Source: Rhodanobacter sp. PCA2 (GTDB lineage Bacteria; Pseudomonadota; Gammaproteobacteria; Xanthomonadales; Rhodanobacteraceae). Taken from it: a DNA stretch of 64,000 bases. This document shows positions 41,961 through 51,293 of this stretch, piece by piece (position 1 is the stretch's first letter; every line of letters begins with the position of its first letter). The DNA is taken from NCBI RefSeq assembly GCF_013620825.1, contig NZ_NJIC01000019.1, positions 1-64,000 on the forward strand, written 5' to 3'. A program made the translations under genes and the position numbers. Below the pieces are notes generated by a model. It saw nothing but the letters and a program-made list of their open reading frames with translations, had not been told where the DNA came from and did no database searches.

Positions 41961-44153
41961 ATGAACGTTCGTGAATCGACTGGCGCGCATCGCTCCTGGC
42001 GGCGTCGCCTGCTGCACGTCGCGGTGTCGCTGGCGCTCGGCACTTCCGCGGTCGCCGCGTATTCGGCCCCTGCCGACGTGCAGGACGCCAATGCAAACGG
42101 CAACGGCGCCCAGGCTGATGCCGCCCGGAAGAAGGCGCCCACGCAACTGGAAAGGATCGTCGTCAGCGCGCCGAACTACGTGCCCAGGCAGACCAACGAC
42201 GCGGTCAAGCTGTCCGTGCCGCTGATCGAGACGCCGCAGTCGGTGACGGTGATCCCGCGCGACCAGATCGACCTGCTGGACTGGCAGAACCTCAGCCAGG
42301 TCGTGCGCTACACCTCGGGCGTGATCGGCGAGAACTACGGCCCCGACCCGCGCTACGACTGGCTGACGATGCGCGGCTTCACGCCGCCGGAATACATCGA
42401 CGGCCTGCAGGCGCCGATCGGATCGGTCAGCAGCGTCGGCCTCGATCTCTACGGCTTCCAGAGCGTCGAGGTGCTCAAGGGCCCGTCGTCGACGATGTAC
42501 GGACTCGCGCCCCCGGGCGGCATCATCAACCTCACCAGCCGCCGCCCCGAGGCGCAGTTCAGCGGCGAGGTCGGCGTCCAGTACGGCAGCTACGGCAACA
42601 CCCAGGCCAACGCCGACTTCACCGGGCCGCTCGACAAGGACGGCCACTTCCTCGGCCGCATCACCGCCGTGTGGTTCGACAAGGGCACGCAGATGTACGG
42701 CGTCGACACCGACCGCCAGTACGTCGCGCCAGCGCTCACCTGGGTGATCTCGCCCGATACGAACCTGACCCTGCTGAGCTACTTCCAGCACGACGACGTC
42801 TACGGCGACGGCGGCGGCTTCCTGCCGATCTACGGCGTGGCGAAGTTCAATCCGCTCGGCACCGTGCCGACCGGCCGCAACCTCGGCGAGCCGGACTACA
42901 ACCACTTCGCCCGCGACCAGTACGGCGTCGGCTACGACTTCAGCCACAAGTTCAACGAGGACTGGCGCTTCGAGCAGAACCTCAAGTACTTCTCCAACGA
43001 CGTCAAGATCAAGCAGGTCTACGGCGCCGGCCTGGCGCTCAACCCCGACGGCACGCCGACCGACTACCGCACGGTCAATCGCTACAACTTCCCGTTCAAC
43101 GAGGACGTGACCTCGTTCAACGTCGACTCGCGCGTCGAGGGCAAGGCCGAAACCGGCCCGGTGGGGCAGAAGATCCTCCTCGGCGTCGACTATCGCCGCT
43201 ACACCAACAACGCGGCGTTCGGCTTCGCGCTGGCGCCGTCGCTCGACCTGTTCAACCCCGTCTACGGCGCGGCGATCGCCACGCCGTCGCTGAGCCCGTA
43301 CACCAAGGAAGTGCAGAAGCAGACCGGCCTCTACGGCGAGGACCAGTTCAAGCTCGACCGCTGGGTGCTGACCGTGGGCGGCCGCTACGACCATGTCGTG
43401 TCGGACAACTTCGGCACCAGCACCACCGACAACAAGTTCACCTACCGCGTGGGCGTGAACTACCTGTTCGAGAACGGCGTCGCGCCCTACGTGTCCTATG
43501 CGACTTCGTTCCAGCCGGTGGCCGGCGCCGACTTCGGCGGCAAGGCGTTCAAGCCGACCCAGGGCAGCCAGGTGGAGGCCGGCATCAAGTTCCAGCCGAA
43601 CTTCCTGCCGAACGGGCAGAACATGCTGTTCACCGCGGCGCTGTACGACCTGAAGCAGAAGAACGTGCTGACGCCCGACCCGGACCCGTCGCACGTCTTC
43701 TTCAACGTGCAGACCGGTGCGGTCGAGGTGAAGGGCGCCGAGCTGGAGTTCGTCGCGCGTTTCAACGAGCGCTGGAGCTTCAACGGCGCCTATACCTACA
43801 CCGATTCGAAGGTGACCAGGAGCAACGGTCCCGACCTCGGCAAGGCGCTGGTGCAGGTGCCGAAGCAGATGCTGTCGGGCCTGGTCGACTACACCGAGGC
43901 CAGCGGCCGCCTCGGCGCCAGCCTCGGCATGCGCTACGTCGGCCAGAGCTACGGCGATCCGGCGAACGCCTATCGCACGCCCTCGGTCGTGCTCTGGGAT
44001 GCCACCGTGCACTACACGACGTACAAGTGGCTGCTGCAGCTCAACGTCGCCAACCTGTTCGACCGCGAGTACCTGTCGCGCTGCTCCAGCGATGCGCAGT
44101 GCTTCTACGGCCTGCGCCGGGCCGTCAACCTCACGCTGACGCGAAGGTTCTGA
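41961..44153 (+). CDS. TonB-dependent siderophore-type receptor
   Basis: A 730-residue receptor: signal peptide (about 12-36), plug (65-190) with PQSVTVIPRDQI, TMRGFTPPEYIDG and VEVLKGPSSTMYGLAPPGGIINL, then a barrel ending VNLTLTRRF. The plug matches ferrichrome/hydroxamate siderophore receptors of the FhuA/FoxA group. ATG 41961 has GAGGGG about 8 bases upstream and gives a proper signal peptide. Three amidohydrolase-type genes follow directly (the first begins at once after the stop), which is unusual for a siderophore locus, so the ligand may be a peptide-like compound instead. Confidence 0.88.
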   Translation: MNVRESTGAHRSWRRRLLHVAVSLALGTSAVAAYSAPADVQDANANGNGAQADAARKKAPTQLERIVVSAPNYVPRQTNDAVKLSVPLIETPQSVTVIPRDQIDLLDWQNLSQVVRYTSGVIGENYGPDPRYDWLTMRGFTPPEYIDGLQAPIGSVSSVGLDLYGFQSVEVLKGPSSTMYGLAPPGGIINLTSRRPEAQFSGEVGVQYGSYGNTQANADFTGPLDKDGHFLGRITAVWFDKGTQMYGVDTDRQYVAPALTWVISPDTNLTLLSYFQHDDVYGDGGGFLPIYGVAKFNPLGTVPTGRNLGEPDYNHFARDQYGVGYDFSHKFNEDWRFEQNLKYFSNDVKIKQVYGAGLALNPDGTPTDYRTVNRYNFPFNEDVTSFNVDSRVEGKAETGPVGQKILLGVDYRRYTNNAAFGFALAPSLDLFNPVYGAAIATPSLSPYTKEVQKQTGLYGEDQFKLDRWVLTVGGRYDHVVSDNFGTSTTDNKFTYRVGVNYLFENGVAPYVSYATSFQPVAGADFGGKAFKPTQGSQVEAGIKFQPNFLPNGQNMLFTAALYDLKQKNVLTPDPDPSHVFFNVQTGAVEVKGAELEFVARFNERWSFNGAYTYTDSKVTRSNGPDLGKALVQVPKQMLSGLVDYTEASGRLGASLGMRYVGQSYGDPANAYRTPSVVLWDATVHYTTYKWLLQLNVANLFDREYLSRCSSDAQCFYGLRRAVNLTLTRRF

Positions 44154-45608
44154 GTGCAGCGCATGAAGCTTGTCGCGCTCGTCCTGGCATGCTTCGCAAC
44201 GGTCTCGGCGGCGGACGCGGCTCCGCGCGCCGGGGCCGCGCCATCCGCGCAGCAGGATCGCGCGCGGATGACGTTGCCGTGGCTGCGCGATCCCTGGCCG
44301 AGCACCTACGCCCCGTTGCCGCGGCAGGACACCCTGATCGTCGGCGCCACCGTGCTCGACGGCGCGGGCCACCGCTTCGACCATGCGAACCTGCTGATGC
44401 GCGATGGCAAGGTCGTGGCCGTGTCCACGGCGCCGATCGCGGTGCCGGCCGGCACGACGACGATCGACGCGAAAGGCCGCTGGGTCACGCCGGGCATCAT
44501 CGACGTGCACTCGCACGACGGCGCGTTCGCCGCCCCGTTCACCAGCCTGGACCTGCAGGCGTCCGATGTCAGCGAGACCAGCGAGCCGATGACGCCCAAC
44601 GTCTGGGTCGAGCATTCGATCACCGTGCAGGACCCGTCGTTCGCCCGGGCGCTCGCCGGCGGCGTCACCACGCTGCAGATCCTGCCGGGCTCGAACAACC
44701 TGATCGGTGGTCGCAGCGTGGTGCTGAAGAACGTACCGGCCACCACCGTGCAGGCGATGAAGTTTCCCGGCGCCCCTTATGGCGTGAAGATGGCCTGCGG
44801 CGAAAACCCGAAATACGCCTTCGGCGAAAAGGGCAAGTTTCCCTCCAGCCGCATGGGCAACGTCGCCGGCGTCCGCGAGGAGTTCCTGGAGGCGCAGGAA
44901 TACCGTGGCAAGTGGCTGGACTATCTTTCCGGCGAGCGGAAGAAAATGCCCGACGACGAGTTGAAGGAAGACACGCTCGCCGGCGTGCTCGACGGCAGCA
45001 TACGCGTGCACTGGCACTGTTATCGCGCCGACGACATGGCGACGCTGTTCGACTTCGCCCGGGAGGAGGGCTTCCGCATCGCGGCCTTCCACCACGCCGT
45101 CGAGGCCTACAAGATCCCGCAACTGTTCGTCGCCAACCACACCTGCGCCGTGGTCTGGTCGGACTGGTGGGGCTACAAGATGGAAGCGCTGGACGGCATC
45201 CGCGAGAACGCGGCGTTCGTCGACGCGGCGGGCGCCTGCGTCGCGATGCACTCCGATTCGCCATGGCTGGGCCAGCACCTGGCGCTGGAGGCGGGCAAGG
45301 CCGCAGCCGCGGGGCGGCGCGCGGGCTTGAGCATCAGTCCCGAACATGCGATCCAGTGGGTGACGCTGAATCCGGCCAGGGTGCTGGGGCTGGAAGCGCG
45401 GATCGGCTCGCTGGAGCCGGGAAAGAATGCCGACGTGGTGCTGTGGTCCGGCGATCCCTTCAGCGTCTACACCAGGGCCGACCAGGTCTTCATCGACGGC
45501 GCCATGGTCTACGACCGCAGCAATCCGGCGCACCAGCCACGCTCGGATTTCGAGCTTGGCCAGCCCAGCATGACGGACAGGCCCGGGGTGTCTGGCAATG
45601 GCCACTGA
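44154..45608 (+). CDS. exported metal-dependent amidohydrolase
   Basis: A 484-residue amidohydrolase with a signal peptide (through ADAAPRAG). The metal site looks complete: His119-x-His121 (DVHSHDG), His286/288 (RVHWHC), His313/314 (AFHHAVEA) and Asp368 (MHSDSPW). It probably hydrolyses a C-N bond in the periplasm; the substrate is unknown. The start is GTG 44154 (AAGG 7 bases upstream, at the end of the receptor gene); ATG 44163 is the alternative. Its last 11 bases overlap the next gene, which encodes a degenerate relative. Confidence 0.85.
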   Translation: MQRMKLVALVLACFATVSAADAAPRAGAAPSAQQDRARMTLPWLRDPWPSTYAPLPRQDTLIVGATVLDGAGHRFDHANLLMRDGKVVAVSTAPIAVPAGTTTIDAKGRWVTPGIIDVHSHDGAFAAPFTSLDLQASDVSETSEPMTPNVWVEHSITVQDPSFARALAGGVTTLQILPGSNNLIGGRSVVLKNVPATTVQAMKFPGAPYGVKMACGENPKYAFGEKGKFPSSRMGNVAGVREEFLEAQEYRGKWLDYLSGERKKMPDDELKEDTLAGVLDGSIRVHWHCYRADDMATLFDFAREEGFRIAAFHHAVEAYKIPQLFVANHTCAVVWSDWWGYKMEALDGIRENAAFVDAAGACVAMHSDSPWLGQHLALEAGKAAAAGRRAGLSISPEHAIQWVTLNPARVLGLEARIGSLEPGKNADVVLWSGDPFSVYTRADQVFIDGAMVYDRSNPAHQPRSDFELGQPSMTDRPGVSGNGH

Positions 45609-46914
45609 CAAGCGCCGGTTGTTCGGATGCCTGCTCGCGGCCGGGTTGGGCCTGGTGCTGGGCGATGCCACGGCAGCCGATGTCGTGGCCATCGTCCATG
45701 CCCAGGCGTGGACGATGACGGGCGCCGACGGCGGCCGCATCGACGACGCCACCATCGTGATACGCGATGGCCGCTACGAGTCGGTGGCGCGCGGAGCAGC
45801 ACCGCCGCCGGATGCGCGCGTGATCGACGCGGCGGGCCGCACGGTCACGCCGGGCCTGATGAACGCGGACACGCAACTCGGGCTGGTCGAGGTTTCCTCG
45901 GTACCGGAAACCCGCGATTCCGGATTGAACGGCGGCCCGCTCGGCGCGGCGTTCGACGTGCAATACGGGCTCAATGCGAACTCCATGTTGCTGCCGATCG
46001 CGCTGGACGACGGGTTGACGCGTGCGGTGACCCGTCCCACCGCCACCGCCGATCCGGTGTTCCTCGGCATGGGCGCGGTGCTGCGCATCCAGCCCGGCGG
46101 CGACATCCTGGATCGCCCCAGGGCGGCCATGTATGCCGGGATAGGGGGCATAGGCATCGGACAGCAGGGCGGCTCGCGCAGCGCGCAGTGGCAGCTGCTG
46201 CGCAATGCCTTTGCCGAAGCGAAAACCTTCAACCCCTCGCGCCCGGTGCCGGCGCCGCGCGACCAGTTGCAGAACGTGATGAACATCGCCGCGCTGCGCG
46301 CCATGCTCGATGCGCACATGCCGCTCGCCGTCCGCGCCACGCGCGAGTCGGACATCCGCCAGGCGGTGGCGCTTGCCGCGGACTACCGCCTGCGCCTGAT
46401 CGTGATCGGCGGCAGCGAGGCCTGGCGTTGCGCCGACCTGCTGGCGGCGAACAAGGTCGCCGTGGTGCTCGATCCCGAGGCGGACATCCCCTGGACCTTC
46501 GACGACCTCGGCGCGCGCGCCGACAGCGCCGCGCTGCTGGCGAAGGCCGGCGTGACGATCGCGTTCACCGTGTCCGGCAACACCATCCAGCTCAGCCACA
46601 ACGCCGGTTCCGCCGTGCGCGAGGGCGCCGGCCTCGCCGTCGCCAATGGCCTTCCCTATGCGGATGCGCTGATGGCGCTGACGGTCAATCCCGCGCGCAT
46701 GTTCGGCATCGCCGACCACTACGGCAGCATGGCGAAGGGCCAGGATGCCGACCTCGTGGTGTGGGACGGCGACCCGCTGGAGCCGACCAGTGCGCCCAAG
46801 ACGGTGTTCGTCCGCGGCGTGCAGGCTTCACGGACCACGCGCCAGACCCTGCTGCGCGACCGCTACGCGCCTTCGCACGCGCACGATCCGTTGCCGCCGG
46901 CCTACCGGCCCTGA
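45598..46914 (+). CDS. exported amidohydrolase-like protein lacking the metal-binding HxH
   Basis: A 438-residue amidohydrolase-fold protein with a signal peptide (LLAAGLGLVLGDATA). Where active members read GLIDAHTHLG, this one reads GLMNADTQLG: Asp91 and Gln93 replace both histidines, and the late GSDSPxH-like segment is also changed. The C-terminal composite-domain motif QDADLVVWDGDPL is intact. It is probably a non-catalytic partner or structural subunit of the neighbour whose gene it overlaps by 11 bases; substrate binding without hydrolysis is another option. The frame is open over full length, so it is not a decayed pseudogene. Confidence 0.8.
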   Translation: MATDKRRLFGCLLAAGLGLVLGDATAADVVAIVHAQAWTMTGADGGRIDDATIVIRDGRYESVARGAAPPPDARVIDAAGRTVTPGLMNADTQLGLVEVSSVPETRDSGLNGGPLGAAFDVQYGLNANSMLLPIALDDGLTRAVTRPTATADPVFLGMGAVLRIQPGGDILDRPRAAMYAGIGGIGIGQQGGSRSAQWQLLRNAFAEAKTFNPSRPVPAPRDQLQNVMNIAALRAMLDAHMPLAVRATRESDIRQAVALAADYRLRLIVIGGSEAWRCADLLAANKVAVVLDPEADIPWTFDDLGARADSAALLAKAGVTIAFTVSGNTIQLSHNAGSAVREGAGLAVANGLPYADALMALTVNPARMFGIADHYGSMAKGQDADLVVWDGDPLEPTSAPKTVFVRGVQASRTTRQTLLRDRYAPSHAHDPLPPAYRP

Positions 46915-46961
46915 TCTCCGTGTGATGTAGTTCCCGACGTTCACTACCGGATTGCGATGCC

Positions 46962-49900
46962 ATGCGCCTGACCCGATTGCTGCTGCTCGTCGTCCTCTGC
47001 CTGGTTGCCGGGCTGGCCTCGGCGTCCGACGACACGCTGCCGATGACGCCGGCACGGCACATCAGCTTCGATACCGACGAGGGCACCTGGATCTCGCTCG
47101 ATGTATCCCCGGACGGCCGCAGCATCGTGTTCGACCTGCTCGGCGACTTGTACACGCTGCCGATCGGCGGCGGCGAGGCGACCGCGATCACGCGCGGCCT
47201 TCCCTTCGATTCGCAGCCGCGGTATTCGCCGGACGGCCGGCACATCGTCTTCACCAGCGACCGCTCGGGCAACGAGAACGTCTGGATCGCCGACAAGGAC
47301 GGGACCCATCCGCGGCAGGTTTCCCGCCTCGACGACAACGCCGAGTTCACCTCGCCCACCTGGTCCACGGACGGACGATCGATCTACGTCTCGGTCTACC
47401 ACCCCGACCTGACCGCCTTCGAGGTCTGGCGCTACGCGATCGACGGCGACGGCAAGGGCGAGCGCATCACGCGCGCCAAGAGCTACGACGCGCAGCCGAA
47501 GGACGAGCGCTACAGCGCCCTGGGTGTCGTGGCGGCCCGCGACGGCCGCACGCTGTACCTGGCCGGCCGCTACGGCACGTTCGACGAGGACATGACGCTG
47601 CCGATGTGGAGCATCGAGCGGCGCAACCTGGTCACCGGGAGCAGCGACACCATCGTCACCGACCAGGGCAGCGCGATGCGCCCGGCGCTGTCCCCGGACG
47701 GCAAGAGCCTGGTCTATGCGATACGTGCCGGCGGCCAGGCCGAGCTGCGCGTGCGCGATCTTGCCAGTGGCGCGGATCGCGAACTCGTCCGCATGGTGCA
47801 GCGCGACGACCAGGAAGGCCTGCCGACGCGCGATCTTCTTCCCGGCTACGCCTTCACTCCGGACGGGCGTTCGCTGATCGCCGCCTACGAAGGCAAGATC
47901 CACCGGATCGACATGGCCAGCGGCAAGGCGGTGATCGTCCCGTTCCATGCGCACGTCGATCTCGATGCCGGCCCGTCGCTGCGCCAGTCCATCAAGGACG
48001 GGACCGGTCCGGTCAGGGCGCGGCTGATCCAGGCGCCGGCGCTCTCGCCCGACGGCAGGCACGTTGCGTTCTCCGCGCTGGGCCGCGTCTACACGATGGA
48101 CCTCGCGCCGGACGCGCGCCCGCGCGTGCTGAGCCCGGCCGGCCAGGCGGCGTTCCAGCCGTCGTGGTCGCCGGACGGCAAGACGATCGCCTACGTCACC
48201 TGGCGGGCCGCGGACGGCGGCCAGATCTGGCGCATCGATGCGGCCGGCGGCACGCCGCGCAGCGTCGCGACCGCCGGCGCCTACTACACCAATCCGGTAT
48301 TCACGCCGGATGGCCGCAGCCTGGTCGCGCAGCGCTCCAGCAACACCGAGCGCATGCGCACCTACATGGAATACGGCCCGCTGCGCGAGGCGGACCTCAT
48401 CCTGCTGCCGGCGCACGGCGGCGAGGCGAAGGTGCTCGCGCGCGGCAGCATGGGCGGCGTGCCGCATTTCGCGGCCGATACCTCGGTGGTGAACGTGGTC
48501 TTCGGCGACGGCCTGGATGCGGTCAGGCTCGATGGCTCGGGCCGGCGCAAGCTGGTCGCCGTCACCGGCCCGGGTTTCTACTTCCAGGAGGGCAGGGTAC
48601 CGGTGGACGACCTGCGGCTCAGCCCGGATGGCCGTTACCTGCTGGCGCAGTCGGTGGAGCAGCTGTACCTGCTGCGCATGCCGGAAAAAGAAGGGCAGAC
48701 GATCGACCTCGACGCACCGCCGGTGGCGCATCGCAAAGTGACCGACGTGGGCGCCGATTTCCTGGGATGGGCCGAGGGCGGCAAGAGCGTGTTCTGGGCG
48801 GTCGGCTCCACCCTGTACCGCCAGCCGCTGGCGGACATCGCGCTGGATCGCGCCGGCGAAGCAGGGCAGGGTGCGAGCCCGCAGCCCGGAAAGAATGGCG
48901 TGGAAGCATTCCAGGCCGCGGTCGAGGTTCCGCGCGACGTTCCGCATGCCACGATCCTGCTGCGCGGCGCCACAGCGGTCACCATGCGCGGCAATGAGGT
49001 GCTGAAGGACGCCGACATCCTCGTGGTCGACAACCGCATCGCCGCCATCGGCAAGCGCGGCGACGTGAGCGTGCCCAGGGGCGCGGTCGTGCGCGACCTC
49101 ACGGGCAAGTACGTGGTGCCGGGCTTCATCGACACGCACGACCACTGGGCGGAAGTGCGCCGCGGCGTGCTGGACATGCAGAACTGGAGCTTCCTCACCG
49201 ACCTGGCCTACGGGCAAACCGCGGGCCTGGACCCGTCGCCGCTGTCGATCGACATGCTGGCCTACCAGGACATGCTGAATGCTGGGCTGTCGCTGGGGCC
49301 GCGCGTCTACTCGACCGGGCCCGCGATCTTTTCCTGGAACGAGTTCACGAGCCTGGACCAGGTGCGCGCCGTGCTCTCGCGTTATCCCAACCATTTCCGC
49401 ACCAGCAATCTCAAGGAGTACCGCACCGGCAACCGACGCGTCCGCGAATGGGTGGCGATGGCGTCGCACGGGCTGGGCCTGCAGCCGACGACGGAGGGCG
49501 CGCTGGACATGAAGCTCGACCTCACCCAGATCATCGACGGCTACGCCGGCAACGAGCATGCGCTGACGGCGGCCCCGCTGTACAAGGACGTCGTCGAGCT
49601 GATGGCGAAGCTGCGCACGAGCTACACCACCACGCTGCAGATCTCGCACAACGGTCCGCCCGCGCAGAACTACTTCATCGAACGCGACGCGCCGCAGATG
49701 GACCCGAAGCTGCGGCACTTCTCGCCGCCGCTGCTGGCGGAAAAGAAACTCTCGCGCCGTCACTGGTACGCGCCCGGCGAATACGTGTTCGGCGAGATCG
49801 CGCAGGGTGCGGCCAGGATCCAGCGGGCGGGCGGCCTGGTCGGCATCGGCTCGCACGGCGAGGTGCCGGGCTACGGCATCCATTGGGAAATGCAGGCGCA

Positions 49901-50201
49901 CGCCGCCGGCGGCATGACCCCGCACGAAGTGCTGTACGCGGCGACGATGGGTTCCGCCGAGACGATAGGGCGGCAGGACGAGATCGGCAGCCTGAGCGTC
50001 GGCAAGTACGCGGACCTGGTGGTGCTCGACCGCAATCCGCTCGCCGACATCCGCAATGCGCTGGCGATCTCCGAGGTGATGAAGAACGGCCGCCTCTACG
50101 ACGCGGCGACGCTGGACGAGATCTACCCGGAATCGCGCAAGCTCCCGAAGCAGTGGTTCAACGCCGGGCGCGCCGAGCCTGCTGCGCAGCCGGCACATTG
50201 A
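46962..50201 (+). CDS. TolB-type beta-propeller fused to an amidohydrolase
   Basis: A 1079-residue exported protein: signal peptide (1-21, LVAGLASA), TolB/WD40-like propeller repeats (about 30-640; PRYSPDGRHIVFTSDRSGNE, PSWSPDGKTIAY) and an amidohydrolase domain (about 660-1060) with His726-x-His728 (DTHDHWAE), LQISHNGP, GSHGEVPGYG and KYADLVVLDRNPL. The propeller may bind a peptide or polymer and present it to the hydrolase. It is the third amidohydrolase-type gene in the run and is followed 9 bases later by proC. No clear ribosome site was found upstream of ATG 46962. Confidence 0.86.
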   Translation: MRLTRLLLLVVLCLVAGLASASDDTLPMTPARHISFDTDEGTWISLDVSPDGRSIVFDLLGDLYTLPIGGGEATAITRGLPFDSQPRYSPDGRHIVFTSDRSGNENVWIADKDGTHPRQVSRLDDNAEFTSPTWSTDGRSIYVSVYHPDLTAFEVWRYAIDGDGKGERITRAKSYDAQPKDERYSALGVVAARDGRTLYLAGRYGTFDEDMTLPMWSIERRNLVTGSSDTIVTDQGSAMRPALSPDGKSLVYAIRAGGQAELRVRDLASGADRELVRMVQRDDQEGLPTRDLLPGYAFTPDGRSLIAAYEGKIHRIDMASGKAVIVPFHAHVDLDAGPSLRQSIKDGTGPVRARLIQAPALSPDGRHVAFSALGRVYTMDLAPDARPRVLSPAGQAAFQPSWSPDGKTIAYVTWRAADGGQIWRIDAAGGTPRSVATAGAYYTNPVFTPDGRSLVAQRSSNTERMRTYMEYGPLREADLILLPAHGGEAKVLARGSMGGVPHFAADTSVVNVVFGDGLDAVRLDGSGRRKLVAVTGPGFYFQEGRVPVDDLRLSPDGRYLLAQSVEQLYLLRMPEKEGQTIDLDAPPVAHRKVTDVGADFLGWAEGGKSVFWAVGSTLYRQPLADIALDRAGEAGQGASPQPGKNGVEAFQAAVEVPRDVPHATILLRGATAVTMRGNEVLKDADILVVDNRIAAIGKRGDVSVPRGAVVRDLTGKYVVPGFIDTHDHWAEVRRGVLDMQNWSFLTDLAYGQTAGLDPSPLSIDMLAYQDMLNAGLSLGPRVYSTGPAIFSWNEFTSLDQVRAVLSRYPNHFRTSNLKEYRTGNRRVREWVAMASHGLGLQPTTEGALDMKLDLTQIIDGYAGNEHALTAAPLYKDVVELMAKLRTSYTTTLQISHNGPPAQNYFIERDAPQMDPKLRHFSPPLLAEKKLSRRHWYAPGEYVFGEIAQGAARIQRAGGLVGIGSHGEVPGYGIHWEMQAHAAGGMTPHEVLYAATMGSAETIGRQDEIGSLSVGKYADLVVLDRNPLADIRNALAISEVMKNGRLYDAATLDEIYPESRKLPKQWFNAGRAEPAAQPAH

Positions 50202-50210
50202 GGAAACGAG

Positions 50211-51032
50211 ATGACCCGGATCGCCTTCATCGGTGGCGGCAACATGGCGCAGAGCCTGATCGGCGGCCTGCTGCGCAACGGCGTCGCCGCCGCTTCCCTC
50301 AGCGTGGCCGAACCCGACGCGGAAACGCGGCGCAGGCTGGAGGCCGGGTTCGGCATCGCCTGCCATGCGGACAACCGGGCGGCAGCCGCCGATGCGGGCG
50401 TGCTGGTGCTGGTGGTCAAGCCGCAGGTCATGCCCCTGATCCACGGCGAGCTGAAGGAAACCCTGGCCGCGCGGCGGCCGCTGCTGATCTCCATCGCCGC
50501 GGGCGTGCGCATCGACCAGCTCGAACGCTGGTTCGGCGAAACCCTGCCCATCGTGCGCTGCATGCCCAACACCCCGGCCCTGATCGGCGCAGGGGCGAGC
50601 GGCCTGTGCGCCAATGCACGGGTTGCGCCGGAGCAGCGTACGCAAGCCCAGCGCATCATGGATGCGGTCGGCCTGACCCGCTGGGTGGACGACGAAGCCC
50701 TGATGGACACCGTCACGGCGATTGCCGGCTCCAGCCCGGCGTATTTCTTCGCAATGGTGGAAGCGCTGGTGGAAGCGGCCTGCGCGCAAGGCATGCCGCG
50801 CGACCAGGCCCGCGCGCTGAGCGCCCAGGCCTGTTACGGCGCCGGGCGCATGCTGGTCGAAAGCGGCGAAGACCCGGCGGTGCTGCGCCAGCGGGTGACC
50901 TCGCCCCACGGCACCACCGAGGCCGCGCTGGCAAGCTTCGCCGCCGATCGCTTCGATGCGAGCGTGGCCCGCGCGGTCGCCGCCGCCACGCGCCGCGGCG
51001 GCGAGCTGGCCGCCGAACTCGAGCAGCGGTGA
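50211..51032 (+). CDS. proC: pyrroline-5-carboxylate reductase
   Basis: ProC makes proline from pyrroline-5-carboxylate with NAD(P)H. The 273 residues show the Rossmann start IAFIGGGNMAQSLIGGLL and the C-terminal dimer helix segment TVTAIAGSSPAYFFAMVEAL, plus SPHGTTEAAL. GAGGA lies 8 bases before the ATG. It follows the propeller-amidohydrolase gene by 9 bases, so it is probably in that operon; this could mean that a proline-related product is formed there, or just be chance. Confidence 0.93.
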   Translation: MTRIAFIGGGNMAQSLIGGLLRNGVAAASLSVAEPDAETRRRLEAGFGIACHADNRAAAADAGVLVLVVKPQVMPLIHGELKETLAARRPLLISIAAGVRIDQLERWFGETLPIVRCMPNTPALIGAGASGLCANARVAPEQRTQAQRIMDAVGLTRWVDDEALMDTVTAIAGSSPAYFFAMVEALVEAACAQGMPRDQARALSAQACYGAGRMLVESGEDPAVLRQRVTSPHGTTEAALASFAADRFDASVARAVAAATRRGGELAAELEQR

Positions 51033-51094
51033 CTTCCGCTCCCCGGGGCCGACAAGGCCTGCGGGACAAATGGCCGCTGCATGTGCGGTGACGC

Positions 51095-51118
51095 TGCGCC
51101 TGCCACCCGGCAGGCGCA
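51095..51118. other. perfect 10-bp hairpin between proC and moaA
   Basis: TGCGCCTGCC pairs perfectly with GGCAGGCGCA around an ACCC loop, 62 bases after the proC stop. No T-run follows. It may end the proC transcript or be part of the moaA leader. Confidence 0.5.
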
Positions 51119-51169
51119 TGCGACATGTTGAGCATCGACACGCGCTGGCGGCGAGGGCACAATCGGGAC

Positions 51170-51290
51170 CGCAACTCCGAGGCACAGGGCCTGCGCTTCC
51201 ATTGGAAGCATGGCGCTGCGTCCGTGATCCGCGGATCACCGGGCGAACGGGGAAACGCGTTCGCCTCCCGAACATTGGAAAGGAGCAAAC
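51170..51290 (+). promoter_or_regulatory. structured moaA leader, candidate molybdenum-cofactor RNA element
   Basis: The leader before moaA contains ACTCCGAGGCACAGGGCC, a tight hairpin GCTTCC-ATT-GGAAGC (51195-51209) and the palindrome GTGATCCGCGGATCAC (51224-51239), then the moaA ribosome site. Position before moaA and the hairpin set resemble what is known for Moco (RF01055-type) leaders, but I could not align it to the model. Confidence 0.35.
51224..51239. promoter_or_regulatory. 16-bp perfect palindrome before moaA
   Basis: GTGATCCGCGGATCAC is a perfect palindrome 54 bases before the moaA ATG. Its half-site spacing differs from both the FNR and the CRP consensus, so it is either an RNA stem of the leader or an operator for another regulator. 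Confidence 0.55.
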
Positions 51291-51293
51291 AGC

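Noticed and set aside
45598-46914. The degenerate amidohydrolase considered as a pseudogene
   Set aside because: The full-length frame, signal peptide and C-terminal motifs are intact; only the metal ligands are changed.
51224-51239. The moaA palindrome considered as an FNR or CRP site
   Set aside because: FNR sites need TGAT-N4-ATCA and CRP sites TGTGA-N6-TCACA. This palindrome has TGAT-N6-ATCA and GTGA-N8-TCAC spacing.
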